64,000 bases of DNA, taken from assembly GCF_009762775.1 (NCBI RefSeq), contig NZ_CP046401.1, positions 7,638,001 through 7,702,000 of the forward strand, in the 5' to 3' direction. This document shows, one piece after another, positions 16,026 through 23,903 of this stretch (its first letter is position 1; every line of letters begins with the position of its first letter). A program made the position numbers and the translations under genes. Origin of the DNA: Maribellus comscasis (GTDB taxonomy: Bacteria > Bacteroidota > Bacteroidia > Bacteroidales > Prolixibacteraceae). The notes under the pieces were generated by a model. That model made no database searches, was not told the origin of the DNA, and saw only the letters and a program-made list of their open reading frames with translations.

Positions 16026-16526
16026 ATGACTGACGATAATAGAAAAACACAATTTGTTTCTGATTTTGAAAAAAATATCGGAATCATTTTAAAAATATCA
16101 AGGGCATATACAAATACTACTCACGACAGAGAAGATTTGATTAATGATATTGCACTGGAATTATGGAAAGCCTATCCCAAATTTAATGGAGACTCAAAAA
16201 TATCGACCTGGTTTTATCGCATTGCGTTGAATGTTTCACTGAATTATAAAAGGAAAAAGAAACCGGACATAATGTTGTATCACGAAGTAAATCAAATCAA
16301 TGTTTCAGATTGGCTAAACAAAGAAGAAGACAATGAACAGATTGATTTATTGTATGAATGCATTGACAATTTGAATGAATTTAACAAGGCGATAATTATA
16401 CTTTATCTTGACGGCAACTCACACGAGGAGATTTCGATGATTACGGGAATTTCGAAAACAAATGTTGGGACTCGGATTAGCCGTATAAAAGAACAATTAA
16501 AAGAAATTGTAAATCAAAAAAACTAA
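16026..16526 (+). CDS. ECF-type RNA polymerase sigma factor
   Basis: A 166-residue sigma-70 family factor of ECF size. Region 2 lies at about residues 10-80 (DREDLINDIALELWKAYPKFNGDSKISTWFYRIALNVSLNYKRKKK). Region 4 is an HTH (NKAIIILYLDGNSHEEISMITGISKTNVGTRISRIKEQL). It would direct RNA polymerase to dedicated promoters. It shares a cassette with a membrane protein 4 bp downstream that may act as its anti-sigma partner. Cassette ends match 10/10 (14/15 extended). A sigma factor on a mobile cassette could retarget host transcription or control array genes. Confidence 0.9.
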   Translation: MTDDNRKTQFVSDFEKNIGIILKISRAYTNTTHDREDLINDIALELWKAYPKFNGDSKISTWFYRIALNVSLNYKRKKKPDIMLYHEVNQINVSDWLNKEEDNEQIDLLYECIDNLNEFNKAIIILYLDGNSHEEISMITGISKTNVGTRISRIKEQLKEIVNQKN

Positions 16527-16530
16527 AATC

Positions 16531-17121
16531 ATGGAATTAGCAGATATACAAAACACATGGAAAGAACATGACAAAATGTTAATGGAAAATATTCGAATTA
16601 ATAAAGAGATATTTAAAAATATCCTGACAGAGAGAGCTGAAAAAAAAATCAGATGGATGAAAGCAAAAACTATTTTTAGCCTAATTCTACCACCAATATT
16701 TTTGATAATCTTTTTTATTTCAAAACTTGAGTATCGACCGGACACAAATTTTATTGTTGGCGCAATTTTATTTGGAACTGTATTTATTACAAGCTATATC
16801 TGGACAGTTCAATATTTCATTAAACTTTCAGAAATTGACTTTAAAAAAGCTATCACCACTACGACAAAGAATTTGACGGAACTCAAAAAATATAAATTTA
16901 GAAATACGAAACTGGGATACATGCTAATCCCATTTGCTATGATTGGAATTTTTATGGTATTTGAGATTCCATTTTTTTCAAGAAACTCAATTCTACCAAT
17001 CTTTCTAATTTTTGCGACTATGATTGTTTCAATTTATGTTAACTTCAAGTTCTCGATAAATGAATCATTTAAAAGAATAAATCAAGAAATAATTGAAATT
17101 GAAAAACTGGAAAAAGAATAA
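16531..17121 (+). CDS. four-helix membrane protein, candidate anti-sigma
   Basis: A 196-residue protein with an N-terminal soluble helix (ADIQNTWKEHDKMLMENIRINKEIFKNIL) and four membrane segments (about 50-67, 76-97, 128-145 and 152-172). No classic zinc-type anti-sigma motif is seen. The 4-bp spacing after the sigma gene and the cytoplasmic N-terminal helix suggest co-translation and possible control of the sigma factor. That is inference from context. The stop lies just before site N. Confidence 0.7.
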   Translation: MELADIQNTWKEHDKMLMENIRINKEIFKNILTERAEKKIRWMKAKTIFSLILPPIFLIIFFISKLEYRPDTNFIVGAILFGTVFITSYIWTVQYFIKLSEIDFKKAITTTTKNLTELKKYKFRNTKLGYMLIPFAMIGIFMVFEIPFFSRNSILPIFLIFATMIVSIYVNFKFSINESFKRINQEIIEIEKLEKE

Positions 17122-17126
17122 ATTAC

Positions 17127-17276
17127 TACCGCTAACACAGTACATATTGCAGGGCGGGGTTGGTGGTGCGCCAACTGCGCCCCGAAGCTTCGGGGCTCGT
17201 TTCGCAGTTCCGTGTCCTTCGGACAGGAACGCTCTCCGAAATCCGCCCCGACAACATGTACCAACCGTTAACGCCA
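17127..17276 (+). repeat. attC-like site N
   Basis: Left end TACCGCTAAC, right end GTTAACGCCA. The left arm ACACAGTACATATTGCAGGG pairs with the right arm CCCCGACAACATGTACC. The centre has CCCCGAAGCTTCGGGG and GTTCCGTGTCC...GGACAGGAAC hairpins. Type-2 arms on both sides. Base 11 A; left partner C. Confidence 0.78.
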
Positions 17277-17331
17277 AGCATTAAAGAAACAAAATATTGC
17301 ACTTCAAAATGAGCAACAAACAAAATAATTG

Positions 17332-17360
17332 TTGAATTAGTTGTGCATTTTGTATCTTTA
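17332..17360 (+). promoter_or_regulatory. promoter for DUF4143 ATPase gene
   Basis: TTG (17332-17334), an 18-nt spacer and TATCTTTA (17353-17360) fit the Bacteroidota promoter, 22 bp before the ATG. The cassette therefore brings its own promoter. Confidence 0.5.
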
Positions 17361-17382
17361 CGCAAAATAGCACATAGAAATT

Positions 17383-18552
17383 ATGAGAACATTATATCAG
17401 AAATTTGAGACACTCTTACAAAATACAACAACCGATTTTAAACGTTATTTGTACGAGAATGTGTCATGGGAAAGTCGTATGGTTGGAATTATTGGTGCTC
17501 GTGGAGTTGGTAAAACAACAATGATTCTACAACATATCAAGGAAAAATTAGATAGTAAAATAGCTTTATATGTTTCAGCTGACGATATGTATTTTAGTGA
17601 AAACAGGCTTTTCGATTTAGCTGATAGTTTTTACAAAAATGCAGGAAAATATTTATTTATTGATGAAATACATAAATATACAGACTGGTCCCGCGAATTA
17701 AAAAACATTTACGATTCTTTTCCGACATTAAAAGTGGTCTTCACTGGTTCTTCGGTACTTGATATACTGAAAGGCTCGGCTGATTTAAGTCGAAGAGCAA
17801 TAATTTATAAGTTACAGGGACTTTCATTTCGTGAATATTTGAAACTATTTCATAATTATCAAACACAAGTTTACTCTTTAAATCAAATAATAAATAACGA
17901 AGTAAAACTCCCAAATATTGAGCATCCACTACCATTGTTTAATGACTATCTAAAACGTGGATATTATCCTTTCGGAGTTGAAGATGAAATAGATTTACGT
18001 TTAGGGCAAATCATCGTACAAACATTGGAATCAGATATTCCACAATACGCAAATTTAAATGTAGGAACAAGTCGAAAACTTAAAAGATTGCTTTCCATTA
18101 TTGCTGAAAGCGTACCTTTTAAACCCAATTTTTCCAAGATATCAGAAATGATTAGTGTAAGTCGGAATTCATTAGATGATTATTTTTCGTACATGGAAAA
18201 AGCCGGACTTATTGGGCAGCTACGCAATGAAACAAGTGGCATTCGCGGATTGGGAAAAGTTGATAAGGTTTACTTAGATAATACAAATATCATTTTCAAC
18301 TTGGTTGGAGATAAATCAAATGTAGGAAACATAAGAGAGACTTTTTTCTTCAATCAAATGCGAGTAAAAAATGAAGTAATTTCTTCAAATAAAGCAGATT
18401 TTGTGATTGACAATTACACGTTTGAAGTTGGAGGTAAAAACAAGCAACAAAACCAAATAGAAAAAGACGGGAGCTCATTTGTGGTAAAAGATGATATTGA
18501 ATATGGTTACCTCAATGTTATTCCACTTTGGGCTTTTGGATTGAATTATTAA
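17383..18552 (+). CDS. AAA ATPase with DUF4143 C-terminal domain
   Basis: A 389-residue P-loop ATPase of the AAA_14/DUF4143 type, common in Bacteroidota and archaea and of unclear role. Walker A is GARGVGKTT (residues 39-47) and Walker B is YLFIDEIHKY. The sensor stretch is KVVFTGSSVLDIL. A winged-helix region (FSKISEMISVSRNSLDDYFSYMEKAGLIGQL) and a nuclease-like beta core (ADFVIDNYTFEVGGKNK, with D and E-x-K spacing) follow in the DUF4143 part. Predicted cytoplasmic. Cargo of the cassette starting at 17267, whose own right end is not recognisable because a group II intron follows. Confidence 0.85.
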   Translation: MRTLYQKFETLLQNTTTDFKRYLYENVSWESRMVGIIGARGVGKTTMILQHIKEKLDSKIALYVSADDMYFSENRLFDLADSFYKNAGKYLFIDEIHKYTDWSRELKNIYDSFPTLKVVFTGSSVLDILKGSADLSRRAIIYKLQGLSFREYLKLFHNYQTQVYSLNQIINNEVKLPNIEHPLPLFNDYLKRGYYPFGVEDEIDLRLGQIIVQTLESDIPQYANLNVGTSRKLKRLLSIIAESVPFKPNFSKISEMISVSRNSLDDYFSYMEKAGLIGQLRNETSGIRGLGKVDKVYLDNTNIIFNLVGDKSNVGNIRETFFFNQMRVKNEVISSNKADFVIDNYTFEVGGKNKQQNQIEKDGSSFVVKDDIEYGYLNVIPLWAFGLNY

Positions 18553-18613
18553 AAAGATTAAAATGGAAAAAAGTCGAGTAGGTAAAGGGGAATCTCACCC
18601 CTAAACCTCTCGC

Positions 18614-18647
18614 AGAACCGTACGTGAACCTCTCGATTCATACGGCT
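18614..18647 (-). ncRNA. group II intron domain V
   Basis: On the minus strand the sequence begins AGCCGTATGAATC and ends GTACGGTTCT. These pair to form the short two-helix catalytic hairpin of exactly 34 nt, placed just upstream of the domain VI-like stem and the intron 3' end. Confidence 0.8.
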
Positions 18648-18839
18648 CTTCGAAGTAGGACTCTACGGGTGAAAACCATACGTCCAATGCACAAACAGGT
18701 TCGGATAGCATTTATAAATGTTCACTAACCAATTCCATGCAAGTTTCCGTGGTTTTCGCCTGTACCGACGATACTTGTTTATTACCCATTTGATGGCTTT
18801 CTTACTCATACTCGGTGTGAAAACCAGCTGAAGATGACC

Positions 18840-19757
18840 CTATTTCCCTCGTGTACGCCTCGTTTTAAAGGTAAATCCTAAAAAATCAAAAGTGCGGTAC
18901 TTCACTTCAAAGGGTGGGTGCTTCTTCTGGTTGCGCTTGCAGTAAACTATCTTCGTTTTCTCTTTGTGGGCTTCAAGCTTGCATTGCTTTAATCTTCGTT
19001 TCAGGTTCTCCAATAAACGGAGCACCTCCTTGAAGTTTTGGCAATGAATAACCACATCATCGGCATAGCCTTCGAACGGGTTTTCCGGATAGTATTTATC
19101 CATCCACCTATCGAACACAATATCCATATAGATATTTGCCAATAACGGGCTGATTACCCCGCCCTGTGGCGTGCCTTTATGCGTATTCTTTTGAATACTG
19201 CCATCGGGCAATTGCACATCAGCTTTCAAAAAACGCTCTACATACAACAGGATATGTTTCTTCTGCGTATGATGCTTAACTGCTTTCATAAGTAGCTCAT
19301 GGTCGATATTATCGAAGAATCCTTTGATGTCAAGGTCAATCACCCAGTCGTACTTCATGCAATTTTCCTTGCATTGCTGTACTGCCTGGCGTGCACTGCG
19401 TTTCGGGCGATAGCCAAAACTACTCCCATGAAACGTTGGCTCAACAATCGGCTCCAATTCGTCGCGTATCACCATTTGCGCTACACGGTCGCATACCGTG
19501 GGTATCCCCAGCAAACGTTCTGTGCCGTCCAGCTTAGGGATGGGTACTTGTTTTACGGGTTGCGGATAGTAGCTGCCCGAAGAAAGACGGTTCCAAACCG
19601 GGTACAAATACTTCCGGGCCTTGGATTCAACCATTTCAATGGTAAAACCATCAACTCCGGCACTCCCCCCGTTGGTTTTAACTTTCTTAAACGCAGACCA
19701 AACCGCTTCCTTTTCTATCGGTTGAGTCCTTGATTGTAGTAAACTAATCATCCTCAA
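18840..19757 (-). pseudogene. ltrA: group II intron reverse transcriptase/maturase, interrupted
   Basis: A LtrA-type intron-encoded protein. RT blocks are visible as KVKTNGGSAGVDGFTIEMV, IPKLDGTERLLGIPT, DWVIDLDIKGFFDNIDH, GTPQGGVISPLLANIYMD and the catalytic FEGYADDVV. An in-frame stop (18840-18842) follows TRRTRGK. Homologous maturase sequence continues beyond it in the same frame (LVFTPSMSKKAIKWVINKYRRYRRK, with WNWLVNIYKCYP) before ending early. As read, the X domain is cut off, so splicing help and mobility are probably lost. The RT core itself is intact. Confidence 0.8.
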
Positions 19758-20341
19758 ATTAATTTAAGTTGTAAGTTTTATTCAACCTAACTCCGTTGCC
19801 CCCTTCGCTAAAATCAGGTTTCCCTGACCGTTCTTTGGATGCGTATCCACTACTACCGGGCAATCCGCCACTATTTCAAAGTATCGGTACTCGCTAACTT
19901 ATCAAAATAGACTTTTGTTAGTCTCCCTTGACATCTTTAAAATAGCTTCTCCTGTTCCGTAGATTAGCCCGGATTGCAGTCATGCCCTCTTTATCCCGTG
20001 TGCCACCTGACCAAAACTTAGGTTACCATCAGGTTCTGTCTCCCGGGGCGGCTGTCCCCTCGATTTTGACACAGCATACGTTATTATAGAGACCTCAATA
20101 AGGGTTCATTTGCATTCATCTCTGCAAACCCATACCTGACCCTGAATATTCGGAGCCGTTTCCCAATCGCTCAGTACCGTTCCGTGAAAGAAAAGCACCA
20201 TTGGGTGGTTTGACCAATTCGCCTAATCGGCTTAGCCGAAGCCCATAGTATGTAAAACATAATATTTATTCATCTAACCTACAGTTTTGTAACTCAATTA
20301 TTTATAAATTGCATCCATGAGTTACGCAGGACACACAACCG

Positions 20342-20479
20342 AACGCCTAACAAATTGTATATGGCAGGCGGGGGTTTCAGCGGTCTGACAAGTCAGACCT
20401 CGTACCCACTTTCCTGCGGGTCTGACAGGATTTCTCTTCGAAATCCGCAACAACAACTTACAAGTGACCGTTATGGCTC
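20342..20479 (+). repeat. attC-like site P (chimeric arms)
   Basis: Left end AACGCCTAAC, right end GTTATGGCTC. The left arm and centre (ATTGTATATGGCAGGCGGGGG, GGTCTGACAAGTCAGACC) match site B. The right arm (CCGCAACAACAACTTACAAG) matches site A, so it is a second mosaic palindrome. The left end does not complement the start of the cassette to its left (GTTAACGCCA), which contains the intron. Confidence 0.75.
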
Positions 20480-20496
20480 ATTTAAATCCAAGATAC

Positions 20497-20523
20497 AGCT
20501 CAAAACAATATTCAATTTGAGCT
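20497..20523 (+). promoter_or_regulatory. operator-like inverted repeat before fic-HTH gene
   Basis: AGCTCAAA (20497-20504) and TTTGAGCT (20516-20523) form a perfect 8-bp inverted repeat. A third related half-site (TATGAGCT) lies about ten bases further. TATATTTA at 20532-20539 is a weak -7. The gene product has an N-terminal winged helix, so autoregulation is plausible. Confidence 0.45.
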
Positions 20524-20559
20524 TGATTTAGTATATTTATGAGCTAAAACAAAAAAATA

Positions 20560-21600
20560 ATGATTGATTCAAGAGAAAAACAAATAATCGAATTCATCCA
20601 AAAAGTTAGAGAATGCTCATCAAAAGAAATTTTTGATGAAATAAATTTATCTGTAAGCTATGCTACTCTAAAAAGAGTATTGACAAAATTAATTTCTTCA
20701 AACTATATTTCAACAAAAGGACAAGGAAAAGGAACTAAATATTTTATTTCTCCGGCTTATCAAGTAATTCACCCCATTGATATTGATAAGTATTATGAAA
20801 AAGAGATTGATGAAAGACAAATTAAAGAGGGATTCAATTTCCAAATAATTAATGATGTACTTTCAAAACACAGTATGTTTACCGATAATGAATTACAAAA
20901 ACTAAATAAGCTTCAAGAAATTTTTAAAAGCAATATTTCACAACTAACAGAAAAAGAATATAAAAAGGAATTTGAAAGGTTAGCCATAGATTTGAGCTGG
21001 AAATCATCACAAATTGAAGGAAACACCTATTCTCTCTTAGAAACGGAGAAACTTTTAAAAGAAAAAGAAACTGCTGCAGGAAAAACAAAAGAAGAAGCAG
21101 TAATGCTTTTGAATCATAAAGATGCGCTTGATTTTATTATAGAAACTCCTGATTACCTTTATCCTTTAAGTGTTTCAATAATTGAAGATATCCATAGCCT
21201 CTTAGTTAAAGAACTTGATGTTGAAAGAAATTTGAGACATAGGCGTGTTGGTATTTCCGGAACCAATTACAGACCTCTCGACAATCAATTTCAGATTTCC
21301 GAGGCATTACAAGATTCATGTGACTTAATTAATGAGAAGGCAAACGTATTTGAAAAAGCATTATTGGCGTTAGTCCTCATATCATACATTCAGCCATTTA
21401 TGGATGGAAATAAGAGGACAGCAAGAATTGTTAGTAATGCAATACTGATGAACGAAAAGTATTGCCCGCTTTCATTTCGAACAGTTGATTCGATTGATTA
21501 TAAAAAAGCGATGCTACTATTTTATGAGCAAAATAACATCTCAAATTTCAAAGAGATTTTTATTAATCAATTTGAATTTGCTGTGAATACATATTTTTAA
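20560..21600 (+). CDS. Fic-domain protein with N-terminal HTH; catalytic His replaced by Gln
   Basis: A 346-residue protein. The N-terminal winged helix lies at about 1-70 (ECSSKEIFDEINLSVSYATLKRVLTKLISSNYI). The Fic part carries the inhibitory motif KSSQIEGNTYSL (around residues 148-159) and the core IQPFMDGNKRTARIV (about 278-292). The canonical core is HPFxxGNxR. Here the catalytic His is Gln (codon CAG), while the D, GN, K and R positions remain. Classic AMPylation is therefore doubtful; an altered reaction or pure regulation is possible. Complete cassette, ends 10/10 (20470 and 21612). Confidence 0.85.
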   Translation: MIDSREKQIIEFIQKVRECSSKEIFDEINLSVSYATLKRVLTKLISSNYISTKGQGKGTKYFISPAYQVIHPIDIDKYYEKEIDERQIKEGFNFQIINDVLSKHSMFTDNELQKLNKLQEIFKSNISQLTEKEYKKEFERLAIDLSWKSSQIEGNTYSLLETEKLLKEKETAAGKTKEEAVMLLNHKDALDFIIETPDYLYPLSVSIIEDIHSLLVKELDVERNLRHRRVGISGTNYRPLDNQFQISEALQDSCDLINEKANVFEKALLALVLISYIQPFMDGNKRTARIVSNAILMNEKYCPLSFRTVDSIDYKKAMLLFYEQNNISNFKEIFINQFEFAVNTYF

Positions 21601-21611
21601 AAAGAAAAAAC

Positions 21612-21749
21612 GAGCCATAACACAGTGCATATTGTATAGCGGGGCTGGTGGTTCGCCATCTGCAGATTCTCGCATTGCAGTTCCGTGTCCTTCGGACAGG
21701 AACGCTCTTCGAAATCCGCCCCGACAACATGTACCAACCGTTACCGCCA
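21612..21749 (+). repeat. attC-like site Q
   Basis: Left end GAGCCATAAC, complementary 10/10 to the cassette start GTTATGGCTC. Right end GTTACCGCCA. Type-2 arms (ACACAGTGCATATTGTATAGC and CCCCGACAACATGTACC). Central GTTCCGTGTCC...GGACAGGAAC hairpin. This is the last recognisable site; no GGCGGTAAC partner for the next cassette start is found downstream. Confidence 0.75.
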
Positions 21750-21753
21750 ATAT

Positions 21754-22520
21754 TGGAAGTAACTCTTTTCTAAGATACACATTGGATGGCAATTATTGTG
21801 GAGAAATCAAATTAAACTATCAACCAAGCAATTTTAGTCATACAAATAATAATAAACTAGCATCGTATTCTTATCATAATGGGACCGTTATGATTTACAA
21901 TGAAAATTTTCATAAATGCGATACAATCATAGTTGAAAGAGATATTACCGACGGTAGATTTAAGTATCTTATTAATGATATCAATTTTATGAAATACTTC
22001 CAAAAAACAGCATCAGATTTGCTTTTTAATGATTATTTGAATGAATACCGTTTGGAGTATATCGGATGGGGTAAAACGTCCCGCCTATATTTTGGATACT
22101 GATGTTTTGTTACCTAGAAAAAAACATATTGAATTTTGTGAAGGTGATGTACAACGTTGGAGCGACAATGCTAAAACTTTTCAAATGTTCCAAATTATTC
22201 CTTTTTTATCATTTGAGTTAATTTTTAGTAAGAATTGGATGGGGACAGAATATTCTTCAATTTATCTTTTAAACAGGGAAAGGGATAATGTTCAAAGATT
22301 CAATACAACTTATATTTATGATGATTTAGTTAGTAACCAAAAATTGTCAGATATTATTTTCTCTAACTCAACAAAATACCTTGCAGTTGAAATCCAACCT
22401 TATAAACTTTTAAACCAGATTCATCAGGGACATCAAGAATCTTCAAAGACATGGCTTCGCCAAATAGAAGAAGTAAACGAGAATGATAATGTTATTCTTG
22501 CACTAATTAAAATTAAATAG
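21754..22520 (+). pseudogene. broken hypothetical gene
   Basis: Coding-like sequence starts immediately after the site Q boundary without an ATG (ATTGGAAGTAACTC, read IGSNSFLRYTLDGNY). It continues to about 22070, then shifts frame near GGGTAAAACGTCCC and goes on as PAYILDTDVLLPRKKHIEF to TAG/TAA near 22520. The two parts look like one protein of about 255 residues with a lost N-terminus and one indel. I do not recognise the family. It sits where the array decays. Confidence 0.5.
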
Positions 22521-22823
22521 GTTTTTAGAAGTAATTGAAGTACAAACCTAAATATTTATGAACTGAAGTTGTTTAAAGTTAAATCACGTTGATATATATT
22601 CAAAAATAGATTAACTAGTCATGAAATTCATTATTACATTTATTTATAAATCTGTATTTGATCGAGAAATACTAAACGAGTGTTTAATTAACCATCTCCC
22701 AATTAAAATTTTAACATATCAAAATAATATAAAATCAATAGTTTCCGACTAAATTAAAAGAAGGTATTCCCTTTCGGTTTCCCTTCAAAGTCGTAAATTA
22801 ATTTTTGTGAAAACTTTTTACAA
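22521..22823 (+). other. AT-rich intergenic stretch
   Basis: About 300 nt of AT-rich sequence between the broken gene and an IS4 remnant. I see no ORF, palindrome of the attC-like type, or clear promoter here. Confidence 0.5.
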
Positions 22824-23474
22824 CATGGCTAAAATTAACGAAATTTATCGGACAGCCTATTTTCAAACAGGTTGTCAATTTGATAGAGAAAGTCAACATA
22901 TCATCCATAGTAAGGTCGTACGACAGCGACAGGTATTACAAAGCATTTAAGAGCAGGACGCACTTAATTACCATGTTGTTTGGGATTTTAAGCCGATGCG
23001 ATTCGATGACCGAAACATGTGAAGGGTGAAGGGCTAAGTGCTTTAGGCGGGAAACTAAACCATCTTGATTTGGAAAAAGCACCAGCCAAAAGTACAGCCA
23101 GCGATGGCTTAAGAAACCGGGACAACCGTTTTTTCGAGGACTTGTATTTTGCATTGGTTGATAAGTATCAATCATTTTTGTCGGACAGCCGGACTTATGG
23201 GCTAACATTTAAAGAGTTACTTTTAATTGACTCAACAACAATCCGCTTATTTAGCGACATCTTAAAAGGTGTTGGCCGTAATCCAAAGGGTGACGGGAAA
23301 AAGAAGGGCGGATTAAAAGTCCATATGCCTATTGACGCCGTACAGTCGGTTGGCCGGTTTGTAAAAATCACAGCCGCAAAAGTCCATGACAAAAACTTCC
23401 TGAAAAGCCTTGAACTAATATCGCATAGTATGATAGTGTTCGACAAAGCTTACAATTATTATTCTTTCACGTAA
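22824..23474 (+). pseudogene. IS4-family (DUF4372) transposase remnant
   Basis: The N-terminal part (FKQVVNLIEKVN, then KSRTHLITMLFGILSRCDSMTETCEG) is followed by a frame change near 23020. The DDE region follows as LLLIDSTTIRLFSDI (Asp) and GGLKVHMPIDAV, ending MIVFDKAYNYYSFT (second Asp) at 23474. The third acidic residue and the C-terminus are missing. It marks the right edge of the accessory region. Confidence 0.75.
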
Positions 23475-23903
23475 AAAGCAATAATCAAAAAAAGGCGGTC
23501 ATGATTTACCCTTCAGTCTGGCTTTAATCAAGAATAGAATTCCTTCATTGCCCATCATCTCGCGATGACGTTTGGTGGAATTGCAATGCCGGAGAAAAGT
23601 ATTTGGCAGGTGTTCGCCGGCAACAGCTTGCCAATAATTCAGGAGGAGGTATAGTAGTGGAGTGTCTTCTACAGAATAGCTTGGCAAATTTTCACTTAAT
23701 TTCCGGTATCCCAAAATTGAAATAAACGTCATGTGGCAGGCAAGTGTTTCCGGGTTAAAGAATCTGCCCGGTTCCGGTGCCGTCTGTAGACTTTAAAATC
23801 CATAGCACACTAACACTTTCCGGGACATCCAAAAACTCCTAAAAATTTGTTATTCAATAAAAAGTACGTAAATTGAGGGAATACTATCAGTAAAATACTT
23901 GCT
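23475..23903. other. intergenic stretch with doubtful minus-strand ORF
   Basis: A 78-codon minus-strand frame (23499-23732) encodes a protein starting MTFISILGYRKLSENL that resembles nothing I know. It may be a fragment linked to the IS4 remnant. The last 80 nt hold the AT-rich leader of the aldo/keto reductase gene. No RNA gene or palindrome recognised. Confidence 0.3.

Larger units (their letters stand above)
18573..20260 (-). mobile_element. group II intron, decayed
   Basis: A minus-strand group II intron. The 3' end lies near 18573 (…CTACTCGAC) after a domain VI-like stem (about 18575-18606) and a 34-nt domain V (18614-18647). The reverse transcriptase lies within. About 500 nt upstream of the RT (19758-20260) is structured, non-coding sequence expected for domains I-III. 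The 5' boundary is not certain because I find no clear GTGYG. It separates the DUF4143 gene from site P. Some group IIC introns target attC sites; I cannot assign the class here. Confidence 0.7.

Noticed and set aside
968..21749. CRISPR array as an explanation for the regularly spaced repeats
   Set aside because: Repeats are 100-200-nt palindromes with variable centres, the spacers are whole genes, and no cas genes are present.
968..21749. Transposon-type target duplications as an explanation for the matching 10-mers
   Set aside because: The matching ends are inverted, not direct, and enclose the genes rather than the palindromes.
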